Below, in pieces: positions 16,865-26,006 of a DNA stretch of 64,000 nt. The stretch's first letter is position 1; each line of letters begins with the position of its first letter. A model generated the notes under the pieces. The model was not told the origin of the DNA, did no database searches, and worked only from the letters and a program-made list of their open reading frames with translations. The translations under genes and the position numbers were made by a program. Source of the stretch: Geodermatophilaceae bacterium NBWT11 (lineage in GTDB: Bacteria; Actinomycetota; Actinomycetes; Mycobacteriales; Geodermatophilaceae); the NCBI GenBank assembly GCA_014218215.1, contig CP043652.1, forward strand, positions 4,402,001 to 4,466,000, given 5' to 3'.

Positions 16865-16898
16865 CTACTGCCCCTGCAGTAGCCAGGGAGCCTACGCA
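16865..16898 (+). promoter_or_regulatory. Regulon site D: perfect inverted repeat plus promoter block
   Basis: CTACTGC-N4-GCAGTAG is a perfect dyad. Seven bases later comes GCCTACGCA; TACGCA at 16893-16898 is a plausible -10. The predicted leader to the lipoprotein gene at 16974 is about 70 bases, close to that of site A. The rest of the 16717-16973 gap shows no gene. Confidence 0.6.
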
Positions 16899-16973
16899 CG
16901 GACGATGACAGCGCGTCACGCGGCGGACACCCTGGAGTGCACGTTCCCCCACGATGACGAGGTCCTCCAGCAG

Positions 16974-18146
16974 ATGCGCAAGTACACCCTGATGGCCGGC
17001 GGCGCCCTCGTCGCGACAGCGATGACCGTCACCGCCTGCTCCAGTGACTCGTCGACCTCCACGAGCACCGACAGTTCCAGTGCATCCGGCAACCCCGGGG
17101 GGCCTGGTGGCGGCGGTCCCGGCGGGGGCGGCGGTGGGGTCGGCCAGACCTTCACCGCCGTCGACCTGGACTCCGACGGGGTCAGCGCCGGCGGCGCCAA
17201 CACCGCTGCAGTCGTCCCCGTCGTGCAGGCGTTCCTGGCCACCCTGGACGCCGACGACGCCGACACCGTCAGCTACGACTTCGACGACACCCAGGCCCGC
17301 ACCACCTGGTCCAACTACCCGCAGACCGCCGTTCCCCGGGAGGGGATCAAGCTCAGCGACCTGAGCGAGGACCAGCAGCAGGCAGCTCTGGCCATCCTGA
17401 CGACCGCGCTGAGCACCGACGGCGCCACCCAGGACGAGGACATCCGGACCGCCGACGACTACCTGATGAGCCTGGGCGGACAGGGCGCCGACGGATTCGG
17501 GTCCCTGGTGGACTACTCCATCGCCGTCTACGGCACCCCGTCGACCACCGCGCCCTTCACCGTCCAGTTCGGCGGGCACCACCTGGCCCGCAACCTGACC
17601 TACAACGGCGACGCCATCAGCCAGACCCCGCAGTTCGTGGGCACCGAACCGACCACGTTCACCGTCGACGGCACGGCCTACGAGCCGCTGCAGGCCGAGT
17701 CGACCGCCCTGTTCGCCCTCTTCGACGGCCTCACCGACGACCAGCGCACCGGCGCCGAGATCACCTCGGGGACCTTCGACGACCTCGTCATGGGCCCCGG
17801 CGTCGACAACGGGCAGTTCCCCGAGACCGAGGGCCTCGCGGTCTCCGAGCTCGACGAGTCCCAGCAGCAGCTGGTCATCGACGCCCTGCAGGCCTACGTC
17901 GGAGACCTGAGCACCGAGGCGGCGACCGCGACCATGGCGCAGTACACCGCCGAGCTGGACCAGACGACCATCGGGTGGTCGAACAACACCGGCCCGACCG
18001 ACGAGAACAGCTACCTGCGCATCGACGGTCCCAGCGTGTGGATCGAGTTCGTCAACACCCGCAGCCAGTCCACCCCCGACATCCACTTCCACTCCGTCTA
18101 CCGCGACAAGAACAACGACTACGGCAGCTCGAACGTCAGCGGATGA
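16974..18146 (+). CDS. DUF3500-like secreted lipoprotein
   Basis: A 390-residue protein with a lipoprotein signal ending in lipobox VTAC near residue 20, then a Ser/Thr and Gly/Pro linker (about 25-55) and one large domain. The domain has VPVVQAFLATLDADD, TTWSNYPQTAVPREGI, the His-rich FGGHHLARNLTYNG and, near the C-terminus, DIHFHSVYRDKNNDYG. These match my recollection of the DUF3500 family, whose biochemical role is not established. The clustered His residues could bind a metal (inference). The next gene, a HupE-like protein, overlaps by four bases. Confidence 0.75.
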   Translation: MRKYTLMAGGALVATAMTVTACSSDSSTSTSTDSSSASGNPGGPGGGGPGGGGGGVGQTFTAVDLDSDGVSAGGANTAAVVPVVQAFLATLDADDADTVSYDFDDTQARTTWSNYPQTAVPREGIKLSDLSEDQQQAALAILTTALSTDGATQDEDIRTADDYLMSLGGQGADGFGSLVDYSIAVYGTPSTTAPFTVQFGGHHLARNLTYNGDAISQTPQFVGTEPTTFTVDGTAYEPLQAESTALFALFDGLTDDQRTGAEITSGTFDDLVMGPGVDNGQFPETEGLAVSELDESQQQLVIDALQAYVGDLSTEAATATMAQYTAELDQTTIGWSNNTGPTDENSYLRIDGPSVWIEFVNTRSQSTPDIHFHSVYRDKNNDYGSSNVSG

Positions 18147-19501
18147 CGACGACGCGATCAGTCCCCCGGGCCGTCGTCCTCGCCGCCCTGGTCGTGCTGC
18201 TCGCGCTGTGGGGGCTGGGCGGGGCCGGCTCGGCGTCCGCCCACCCTCTGAGCACGACGGCGGTCCTGCTCGACGTCGGTGACACGACCGTCACCGGCCA
18301 GCTCCAGCTGCCCGTGGACCGCCTGGCCATCGCGCTGGAGGACCCGGACCTGACCCCGGCCGCAGCCGTGGCGCCGGCCGAGCTGGCGACGCTGCGCGAC
18401 TACGTCGCCGACCACACCGCCGCCAGGGGAGCCGACGGCACGGCCTGGTCGGTGGACGTCACCGGCGGCCGGATCGCGGCCGTCGACGGCGTGGACCACC
18501 TGGTCCTCGACCTCACCCTCACTCCCCCGGTGGGCGAGACCGCCCCGACCGGGCTCTTCACGTTCAGCTACGACGCCATCGTCGAGCACCTGCTGTCCCA
18601 CCAGATCCTGGTCTCCGCCCGCCCCGCCGGTGCGACGGACTACAGCACGGTGGGCCTGATCAACTGGCAGGACCACGACCTGGCCGTCGACGGCTTCGCC
18701 CCGGCCGATCCGGCCCCGGCCGGTGTGGCGGCCGGCTTCGCCACCGCCGTCCACCTCGGGATCGAGCACATCTCCGGGGGTGCCGACCACCTGCTGTTCC
18801 TGATCACCCTGCTTCTCCCCGCGCCGCTGATGGCCGCGCGCGGCAGGTGGGTCCGGCGACCGGGACTCCGGCGCAGCAGCTGGCGCGTCCTGCACGTGGT
18901 GACCGCCTTCGCGGTGGGTCACTCGATCACCCTCGCCCTGGCCGCCCTCGGCTACGTGCACGTGGACAGCCGGGTCGTGGAGTCCCTGATCGCCGTCAGC
19001 ATCCTGGCCTCCGCCGTGCACGCGATGAAGCCGCTGGTCCCCGGTGGGGAAGCAGCCATCGCGGCCGGGTTCGGCCTCGTGCACGGGCTGGCCTTCGCCG
19101 CGGTCATCGACGACCTGGGCCTGGACCGCGGGTCCCTCGTGGTCCAGCTGCTGGGCTTCAACCTGGGCATCGAGCTCACCCAGCTGATCGTCGTCGCCCT
19201 CGTGATGCCCTCGCTGCTGCTGCTCAGCCGGACCCGTCTCTACCCCGCCGTCCGGCTGACCGGCGCAGCCATCTCGGCGGCGCTGGCTCTGGGCTGGCTG
19301 GCCGAGCGCACCGGATTGCTCTCCTCAAACGTCCTTGACGGCATGGGCGAGCTGCCCGTCGCGCGGGGCCTCGCCATCGCCGGCGGGCTGGCCGCCCTGG
19401 CGGTCGTTGCCTTCACGGTGCGCCGGTGGCGGGTCACCGACGCCCCCGTGGCGACCGCCCGGCGGACCGGTTCGACGAGGACTCTCGTGCGCACCCCCTG
19501 A
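18143..19501 (+). CDS. HupE/UreJ-2 family membrane protein
   Basis: This 452-residue protein has a signal peptide (cut near residue 32, after SASA), an extracytoplasmic region of about 160 residues, and a C-terminal membrane part of six to seven helices. The family hallmark HLGIEHISGGADHLLFL is present, with VGHSITLALAALG and GLVHGLAFAAV. HupE/UreJ relatives are connected with nickel or other metal acquisition, though HupE_UreJ_2 members are mostly uncharacterised. Co-translation with the DUF3500-like lipoprotein suggests they form one complex. The ATG overlaps the preceding stop. Confidence 0.8.
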   Translation: MTTTRSVPRAVVLAALVVLLALWGLGGAGSASAHPLSTTAVLLDVGDTTVTGQLQLPVDRLAIALEDPDLTPAAAVAPAELATLRDYVADHTAARGADGTAWSVDVTGGRIAAVDGVDHLVLDLTLTPPVGETAPTGLFTFSYDAIVEHLLSHQILVSARPAGATDYSTVGLINWQDHDLAVDGFAPADPAPAGVAAGFATAVHLGIEHISGGADHLLFLITLLLPAPLMAARGRWVRRPGLRRSSWRVLHVVTAFAVGHSITLALAALGYVHVDSRVVESLIAVSILASAVHAMKPLVPGGEAAIAAGFGLVHGLAFAAVIDDLGLDRGSLVVQLLGFNLGIELTQLIVVALVMPSLLLLSRTRLYPAVRLTGAAISAALALGWLAERTGLLSSNVLDGMGELPVARGLAIAGGLAALAVVAFTVRRWRVTDAPVATARRTGSTRTLVRTP

Positions 19502-19533
19502 CGCCGCCCGCGCGACTCCGAGCTGGGAGGACG

Positions 19534-19680
19534 TCAGGCCAGCGCTCGGACCAGCTGGTCGGCGACGGCATGCATCCCGTCGGCGTTGGGGTGCAGAGAA
19601 CCCGCCGTCGTCGCCAGGTCCGCCCGGAACCCCGACACCCACGGCTGGTCGATCCAGGGGCGTGGTCGGTGCCGGCCCGA
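19534..19680 (-). pseudogene. C-terminal remnant of an SGNH/GDSL-type hydrolase
   Basis: A minus-strand frame ending at 19534 reads RPRPWIDQPWVSGFRADL and SLHPNADGMHAVADQLVRAL, resembling the end of SGNH/GDSL esterases, where the catalytic His lies in an HPxxxG motif. Upstream of about 19680 the similarity stops and no Ser block is present. It is therefore a fragment. The rest of the 19502-19805 interval holds no other recognisable gene. Confidence 0.4.
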
Positions 19681-19805
19681 GCTCCTCATCACCACCTGGG
19701 CCGTGGCGGTAGCCCGCTTCCGGCCCGTCCGCGACGGCAGCGTCACCACGCCCACCCCGATCGAGGCCGACATCGTGCTCCCTCGGCTCGACGGGAGAGG
19801 TCGAC

Positions 19806-20624
19806 TCAGTCGGAACTCGTTGACGCCGTCGTTGCCAAGATCGTGCGCACAACGGCCTCAGGGTCGTCGAAGACCGGCATGTGGGCAGTTCCCGGCAGGA
19901 CGACCAGCTGTGATCCGCGGGCCAGCTCGTGGGTCGGTCGACCGAACTCCTCCAATGGCACCGCGCCGTCTTGGTCCCCCCAGGCGATGACGGTCGGCAC
20001 GCTGCCGACGTCGAAGCGCTGCAGCTCGTGGCCGTCGAGAAGCCATGGGACGAGGTGACGACCGACGTCGGCGAACGCACCGTCGGCCATCAGGGTCTCG
20101 AACTCGGTGCGTGTCATCCGGTCACCGTGGACCACGCCGCCGGAGAGCATCTTGCCGCGAAGCCACGGCGATCGTGCGCCCAGAGCGATCAGCGCCGGCG
20201 ACAGTCCAGGGATTCGCCCGAGCCGGGCCGCAGCCATGGTCCGCTCATGGAATGCGGTGAACGACGCCCGCGTACCGCCGGCGGGTCCACAGAAGTTCAC
20301 CGCGGATCGCGCCCGCCCTCGTCGCACCAGCTCGAGGGCGATGATGCCGCCGAGGGAGTTGCCGGCAATGTGGGCCGTGTCCAGGCCCGCCTCGTCGAGG
20401 TACCGCTCCACGGAGTCGACGAACAGGTCGACTCCAGCCGGGCCGGCCAAGGGTGGTCCGCCTCGGTGGCCGGGGAGGGTCGGCGCGAGGACGTCGTGGT
20501 GCGGGGTCAGGAGGTCCAGCACCGGCCGCCACACCTGCCAGCTGGTCTCCGCCCCGTGGATGAGGACGAGCGGTTCTCCGGCGCCGGCCCGGTAGGAGGC
20601 GGCAGCCGCGACGACTCCGGTCAC
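19806..20624 (-). CDS. Alpha/beta hydrolase
   Basis: A 272-residue alpha/beta-fold hydrolase. The oxyanion region is in LVLIHGAETSWQVW, the nucleophile elbow is GNSLGG, the acid is in AWGDQDGAVP and the His is in VLPGTAHMPVF. The GTG start at 20624 overlaps the upstream esterase stop (GTGA), making it the last gene of a minus-strand operon containing a LacI-controlled importer and two more esterases. Substrate unknown; carboxylester or C-C bond hydrolysis are the usual options. Confidence 0.8.
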   Translation of the reverse strand: MTGVVAAAASYRAGAGEPLVLIHGAETSWQVWRPVLDLLTPHHDVLAPTLPGHRGGPPLAGPAGVDLFVDSVERYLDEAGLDTAHIAGNSLGGIIALELVRRGRARSAVNFCGPAGGTRASFTAFHERTMAAARLGRIPGLSPALIALGARSPWLRGKMLSGGVVHGDRMTRTEFETLMADGAFADVGRHLVPWLLDGHELQRFDVGSVPTVIAWGDQDGAVPLEEFGRPTHELARGSQLVVLPGTAHMPVFDDPEAVVRTILATTASTSSD

Positions 20625-21985
20625 GATGCCGGTCCAGCGGTGAAGTGCACGTCGGCGGTGTGGACGGTGGTGACAGCACCGACCTGGTGTGCCTGCGTAC
20701 GGTTCGCGGGGCCGAGGTCCACCTCGAACGTGATGCGGCCCGCCGGGTCGGGCTGCACCTGGGTGGTGACGCCCTCGACGGTGACCGACACCGTGGCGAT
20801 GCCGGCGAAGTAGGAGGCAGTGGTCACGGTTGTCGCACCGCTTCCGGCCATGCTCAGCCCCCCGCGGCCGGCGCCGGTGAGGTCGAGGAACTCCAGCTCG
20901 CGGTCCGCGTCGGCCTCGATGGTCCAGCCCCACACGTCGATGACGGGGTCGATGGAGCGGTGGTCGAACTGCGTCGGTGCCGGGCCCGGGCGGGCGAAGA
21001 CCGCGGCGATCTGCGGGAGGGCCTGGCGGATCTCGTGCTGGAACAGCGTGACCCCGTGGCATCCCCAGGGGAGGTCGACCCACCGGTGGGCGATGCCGCG
21101 GTCGAGCAGCAACTGGTGCAGGCTGACACTCGTGGGTCGGATGACCACGCCCTCCAGGACACACCCGGCGGAGGCCTCGGCCAGCGTTTCGCCGTGGGTC
21201 GGGTCGTAGAGGCCGTTGCCGGTGAACAGCTGGAGGTCGACACCGCGCAGGTTGCCGACGAGGTCGGCTGGGTTGCTCCCGCGCCAGCGGACCTCCTGGG
21301 TGAGCCGGTCGCCGAAGATCGACCCCGGGGGCTGGCCCTGCAGCGCGGGCATGGCGGTGATGGCGGCGACGGATGCGGGCAGGTTGCTGTCGACGCCGCC
21401 GGACAGGCTCGCGGCGGCCGCGAACAGGTCGGGGTGGCGGGCGGCATAGGCCATGACACCGAAGCCGCCCATGGACTCCCCCATCACGGCCCGGTGGGCT
21501 CGGTCGGCCTCGGTGCGGAACGTGGCATCGATGAGGGGCACGAGCTGGTCGATGACGAAGGTCTCGTAGTCGTGCGGACCGGTGGCCTGGCTGAACCAGT
21601 CGCTCCAGAAGCCCACGTCGCCGCGGGGGGACACCACGATCGAGCCGAACCCGGTGGTCAGGGCCTCGCCGTCGTAGGAGTCGCGGAACGTCGTCTCGTC
21701 GTGGTCGGCCCCGTGCAGGTAGTAGGTGACCGGCCAACGGCGCTGCGGGTCGGCGTCGTAGCCGACGGGCAGGGTCACCTCGACCGGGGCGGGTGCGGTG
21801 AAGGCATCGGTCGCGATGGTGAGCCGAAGGGTCCGCGGGGTCAGCTGGGTGCGTTCCAGGACGCGCACCGGCGACGATGCGGTCGTCGGGTCCGCCTCCG
21901 CCCGGGCGGTGCCCGCGGGGCCCGAGACGGCGAGGCCGGAGGCCAGCAAGAGGGCTGCGGCCAGGGCGCCGATCCCCGCTCTCAT
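20621..21985 (-). CDS. Secreted esterase of the esterase D / antigen 85-like family
   Basis: A 454-residue protein with a Sec-type signal peptide (residues 1-29, cut after ARA). The catalytic domain shows PVTYYLHGADHDE (oxyanion), the nucleophile elbow in VMGESMGGFGVMAYAARHP, and a catalytic His in WGCHGVTLFQHE. The C-terminal ~110 residues are an added beta-rich module (LEFLDLTGAGRGG onward) of unknown role. The ATG at 21985 overlaps the next upstream gene's stop. It is exported, unlike its two cytosolic companion hydrolases, so it could act on the substrate before import. Confidence 0.8.
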   Translation of the reverse strand: MRAGIGALAAALLLASGLAVSGPAGTARAEADPTTASSPVRVLERTQLTPRTLRLTIATDAFTAPAPVEVTLPVGYDADPQRRWPVTYYLHGADHDETTFRDSYDGEALTTGFGSIVVSPRGDVGFWSDWFSQATGPHDYETFVIDQLVPLIDATFRTEADRAHRAVMGESMGGFGVMAYAARHPDLFAAAASLSGGVDSNLPASVAAITAMPALQGQPPGSIFGDRLTQEVRWRGSNPADLVGNLRGVDLQLFTGNGLYDPTHGETLAEASAGCVLEGVVIRPTSVSLHQLLLDRGIAHRWVDLPWGCHGVTLFQHEIRQALPQIAAVFARPGPAPTQFDHRSIDPVIDVWGWTIEADADRELEFLDLTGAGRGGLSMAGSGATTVTTASYFAGIATVSVTVEGVTTQVQPDPAGRITFEVDLGPANRTQAHQVGAVTTVHTADVHFTAGPAS

Positions 21986-23103
21986 GCCTGGCTCCGGCGC
22001 GGTGCGGTGGCGGCGAGGATCCGGCGGCCGTGGCTGATGACGTCGTTGACCCAGGCTTCGGAGACCGCGGGGGTGGCGACGCCGTGGGTCATCTCGTAGG
22101 TCAGCAGCGTGCACTCGATCCCGCCGGCGGCCAGGGTCTCGGCGTGCAGCACCCCGTCATCGCGCAGTGAGTCCCGAGTGCCGATGACGACGATCGTCGG
22201 CGGTAGTCCGGTGACGTCGGTGGCCAGCGCGGGAGACACCTCGGGGTCCTCGACCGGGGTGCCGGGGGCCAGGTACAGGTCACGCAGGAGGTCACCGGCC
22301 AGGGCGTCCGGGTCGGCCTGGATCGAGGCTGACGTGAGGCGGAGGTCCAGGACCGGGACCTGGAGGACCGCCAGGCACAGAGCACGGTCGGTGGCCCGGA
22401 GCCGATGGGCCAAGGCCGCGGCCAGGTTGCCGCCGGAGGAGATGCCGTACACCCCGAGCCGGTGGGGGTCCACGCCGAGCCGGGCGGCGTTCGCCGTCAT
22501 CCAGTCGATCGCGGCCTCGGCGTCGTCCAAGCCGGTCGGGAACCGGTGCTCGGGGGCCAGTCGGTAGTCGAAGTTGACCACGACCACGTCGAGCTCGGCC
22601 GCCAGGCGGCGGCACAGAATGTCACCGATGGAGAAGGCGGTGGCACCGCCGCCCATCCACCAGCCGCCCCCGTGCAGCAGCAGCAACCCGGGGCGGTCGG
22701 TGTCCCCCGCTGGTCGGTAGACCTTGGCGGCCTGCACGCCCTCGCCTTCGACCGGGACGACCACCGAGGTGACCTCGACGTCGGCCGCAGCCGGGTCGGT
22801 GCTGGGGGCCACCGGTGGCACCAGTGCGGAGAAGCTGACCGCCATGGCGTCGTGGTGGGCGCGGTGGGCGGCGACTTCGGCCGCCCACTGCTCACTCGAC
22901 TGGCCCGGTCCCGGGGCGACCGGCGGCCACGCGACGGTGGGATCCAGGGCCCGGGACGCCCGGGCCAGGACCGCAGCCAGCTCCGGCGGCAGGGCCGGGG
23001 TGCTGATCGGGTCGACAGCCGGGTCGTCGTTGACGGCCGAGCAGAGCTGACTGGTCACTGCGGGTCCTCCTGGGGAGTCGAGGTGGTCGGGTTGGCTGGT
23101 CAT
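21982..23103 (-). CDS. Alpha/beta hydrolase of the hormone-sensitive-lipase (HSL) family
   Basis: A 373-residue hydrolase with the HSL hallmark HGGGWWMGGG, nucleophile elbow GISSGGN, acid Asp in IGTRDSLRDDG and His in MTHGVATP. DYRLAPEHRFP is the usual conserved block. No signal peptide is seen, so it acts in the cytosol, probably on short acyl esters. The ATG at 23103 overlaps the stop of the transporter fusion gene. A Met-poor 75-residue N-terminal extension precedes the fold. Confidence 0.85.
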   Translation of the reverse strand: MTSQPDHLDSPGGPAVTSQLCSAVNDDPAVDPISTPALPPELAAVLARASRALDPTVAWPPVAPGPGQSSEQWAAEVAAHRAHHDAMAVSFSALVPPVAPSTDPAAADVEVTSVVVPVEGEGVQAAKVYRPAGDTDRPGLLLLHGGGWWMGGGATAFSIGDILCRRLAAELDVVVVNFDYRLAPEHRFPTGLDDAEAAIDWMTANAARLGVDPHRLGVYGISSGGNLAAALAHRLRATDRALCLAVLQVPVLDLRLTSASIQADPDALAGDLLRDLYLAPGTPVEDPEVSPALATDVTGLPPTIVVIGTRDSLRDDGVLHAETLAAGGIECTLLTYEMTHGVATPAVSEAWVNDVISHGRRILAATAPRRSQA

Positions 23104-26006
23104 CGGTCGGCGGCGGGGATGGTGGCGCCGACGCGCAGGGCCTGGCGCAGTTCGCGTCGTCGGGCCTGGACGGCCGGGTCCGGGGTGGGGGCGCTGGCCA
23201 TGAGCGTGCGCGTGTAGGGGTCGGTCGAATGGCCGTACACCTGCTCGGCCGGGCCGACCTCGCGCAGTTCCCCGTGTCGGAGGACAGCGATGTCGTCGGC
23301 CATGTGTCGGACCACCTCGAGGTCGTGGCTGACGAACAGGTAGCTCAGGCCGAGGTCGGTCTGCAGCTGTTGCAGCAGGTTGAGCACCTGTGCCTGGACG
23401 GACAGGTCCAGGGCGCTGACCGCTTCATCGCAGACGATGAGCCGGGGCTGTACGGCGAGCGCGCGGGCGATCGCGATGCGCTGGCGTTGTCCGCCGGAGA
23501 ACTGGGCGGGGTAGCGGTCGGCTGCCTCGGGTGGCAGTCCCACCTGGGTGAGCAGTTCGGCGGTGCGGGTGCGGGTGGCCGCCGGGGACAGGCCCAGGTT
23601 GAGCCGCAGCGGCTCCTCCAGGGTCTGCCGGACGGTGCGGACCGGGTTCAGGCTGTTGAAGGGGTCTTGGAAGACGACCTGCACCTGCCGGGTGAGGGCC
23701 CGGCGGTCCCGCGTGTTCAGCCGGGTGATGTCCCGCCCGTCGAAGCGGATGGTGCCGGCGGTGACGGGCACCAGCCCGAGGACGGCGGCCCCGATGGTGG
23801 ACTTGCCGGCCCCGGACTCCCCTACCAGGCCCAGCGTCCGGCCGGCGTCCAGCTGGAGGGAGACGTCCTGGACTGCCACGTGCGCCGAGCGGCCGGTCCC
23901 GTATCGGACCGTGAGTCCCTCGATCTCCAGCAGGGACGCCGTGTCACGAGCCCGGCCGTCCTGCCCGGGACGCGTGTGCCCGGCCGGCACGGCGACGGAC
24001 TGTCTGGCTGCCAGCTCGGGGATCCGCAGACAGCGGGCGCTGCGGGTCGGGCCGAGCTCCACCAGCGGCACCGCAGCCTCGGCGCACTCGGACGTGGCGA
24101 GGGCGCACCGCTCCTGGAAGTGGCAGCCCGCCGGCCAGTCGGCCGGGGCGGGCACCGACCCGGCGATCGCCGGCAGCTGCGAGCCTGCCGGGACGCGGGC
24201 GGGGTTGGACTGCAGCAGGGCCGCCGAGTAGGGCATCCGCGGGGCGGCCAACAGGTCGGCGACGGGGGCGGCTTCCACGACCTCGCCGGCGTACATCACC
24301 ACTGCCCGATCGCAGATGTCTGCCAGCACACCGAAGTCGTGGGTCACCAGCACCACGGCCAGCTCCCGGGAGCGGCGCAGGGAGTCCAGCAGGTCGAGGA
24401 TCTCGGCCTGGACGGTGACGTCCAGGGCCGTCGTGGGCTCGTCGGCGATGAGCAGCTCCGGGTCCCCGGCCAGGGCGGCGGCGATCCCGATCCGTTGGGC
24501 CATGCCGCCGGAGAGCTCGTGCGGGTGCTTGCGGGCCACAGCTGCGGGGTCGGGCAGCTTGACCGACTCCAACAGCTCGAGGACCCGCGTGCGGGCCTGT
24601 CGCCGCGATGCCCCGGTGTGCCGGCGGACGACCTCGGTGAGCTGCTGGCCCACGGTGAAGGCGGGGTCCAGGCTGGCGATGGGTTCCTGGGAGATGAAGG
24701 CCATCCCCCGCCCTCTCAGGTCCCTGCGGCGCCGGGCCGACATCCCCACCAGCTCCTCGCCGGCGAAGGTGATCGTCCCCGCTGAGACCGACAGGCCCTC
24801 CCGCAGCAGGCCGAGCACGGCCATGCTGGTCACCGACTTGCCGCAGCCGGACTCCCCGACGAGGCCGACGATCTCACCGGCCCGGACGTCGAAGGACACG
24901 TCCTGCACGACCCGCACCGGACCCAGCGGGCCGGGCGTGGCGACCGAGAGGCCGCGCACGCTGAGCAACGCCGCCGGGTCCGGGGGGATCAGGGGGGTCG
25001 CCCAGGCGTCCGTCGGCTGCGTCACCCCGGACGGGTGTGGGCGGTCGGCACCGCGACCGGACCGTCGGGCGGCGGTGAGGTCGCGTGCAGCGTCACCGAG
25101 CAGGCCCAGGGCCAGCACCGTGAGGATGATGACTGCGCCGGTGGGCACGAGCAGCCAGGGCTGGGTGTTGATGGCCTGGGAGGCGTTGGCGACCAGGTTG
25201 CCCCAGGACGGGGCCGGTGGCGGGGTGCCGAACCCGAGGAAGCCCAGGGCGGTCTCCACCAGGATGGCGCTGCCGGCGAACAGCGACGTCTGCACGGTGA
25301 TGGGTCCGGCGAGCCGCGGGAGTACGTGCCTGCGGAGGATCTGGGCCTCGGTCAGACCCGAGGTGCGCGCGGCGCGTACGTACAGCTCCTGCTTGATGGC
25401 CATGGTGCTGCTGCGCAGCACCCGGATCAGGCCGCCGCTGGCCAGCACCCCCAGCGTGGTCATGGCGATGACCACGCTGTTGCCGAACACGGCCAGCATG
25501 ACCAGTAGCAGGATGATCCCGGGGATGGCGAAGAGCAGCTCCGAGGCCAGGACGACGATCCGGTCCACGACACCACCGAAGTAGCCGGCCAGGACCCCGG
25601 CGGGGATGGCGACAACGAGGAAGACGGCGACTGCGAGCAGCACACCAGCCAGCGTGGGTCGCCCTCCGACCAGCAGTCGGGCGAGCAGGTCGCGCCCCAG
25701 CCCGTCGGTGCCCAACCAGTGCTGGCCGGTGGGGCCCGACAGCACGCTGGTGAGGTCCTGGTCCATCGGGCCGTAGGGCAGCAGCGCCGGCCCGGCGGTC
25801 ACGGCCACCACCACGAGGCCCAGCCAGCTCAAGGCCACCGCGGCCACGGGCTGGTCGCGGAGTCCGCCGGACACCCGTGCCCGCCGGGTGCCGGTGCCTG
25901 CCGGCGTCAGCGGGGCCGCCGTGGCGGGCAGCAGCTCCCCGGGAGGCGGCCCCGGGGTGGCTCTGGCCGGTGCGGGGGTGGTGGTGGGGGTGCGGGGCTG
26001 GCTCAT
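23100..26006 (-). CDS. Fused oligopeptide-type ABC permease plus two ATPase domains (DppC-DppD-DppF)
   Basis: This 968-residue protein combines three subunits. Residues ~1-330 are an OppC-type permease (HWLGTDGLGRDLLARLL, EAA loop TSGLTEAQILRRHVLPRL, LGFLGFGTPPPAPSWG). Residues ~347-650 are an OppD-type ATPase (GESGCGKS, ELSGGMAQR, LIADEPTTALD, and the Cys-bearing CHFQERC tail). Residues ~690-968 are an OppF-type ATPase (GESGAGKS, FSGGQRQR, LIVCDEAVSALD). Pairwise permease/ATPase or ATPase/ATPase fusions are known; all three in one chain is less usual. ATG 26006 overlaps the other permease's stop. No frameshift is needed to read the whole. Confidence 0.9.
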   Translation of the reverse strand: MSQPRTPTTTPAPARATPGPPPGELLPATAAPLTPAGTGTRRARVSGGLRDQPVAAVALSWLGLVVVAVTAGPALLPYGPMDQDLTSVLSGPTGQHWLGTDGLGRDLLARLLVGGRPTLAGVLLAVAVFLVVAIPAGVLAGYFGGVVDRIVVLASELLFAIPGIILLLVMLAVFGNSVVIAMTTLGVLASGGLIRVLRSSTMAIKQELYVRAARTSGLTEAQILRRHVLPRLAGPITVQTSLFAGSAILVETALGFLGFGTPPPAPSWGNLVANASQAINTQPWLLVPTGAVIILTVLALGLLGDAARDLTAARRSGRGADRPHPSGVTQPTDAWATPLIPPDPAALLSVRGLSVATPGPLGPVRVVQDVSFDVRAGEIVGLVGESGCGKSVTSMAVLGLLREGLSVSAGTITFAGEELVGMSARRRRDLRGRGMAFISQEPIASLDPAFTVGQQLTEVVRRHTGASRRQARTRVLELLESVKLPDPAAVARKHPHELSGGMAQRIGIAAALAGDPELLIADEPTTALDVTVQAEILDLLDSLRRSRELAVVLVTHDFGVLADICDRAVVMYAGEVVEAAPVADLLAAPRMPYSAALLQSNPARVPAGSQLPAIAGSVPAPADWPAGCHFQERCALATSECAEAAVPLVELGPTRSARCLRIPELAARQSVAVPAGHTRPGQDGRARDTASLLEIEGLTVRYGTGRSAHVAVQDVSLQLDAGRTLGLVGESGAGKSTIGAAVLGLVPVTAGTIRFDGRDITRLNTRDRRALTRQVQVVFQDPFNSLNPVRTVRQTLEEPLRLNLGLSPAATRTRTAELLTQVGLPPEAADRYPAQFSGGQRQRIAIARALAVQPRLIVCDEAVSALDLSVQAQVLNLLQQLQTDLGLSYLFVSHDLEVVRHMADDIAVLRHGELREVGPAEQVYGHSTDPYTRTLMASAPTPDPAVQARRRELRQALRVGATIPAADR

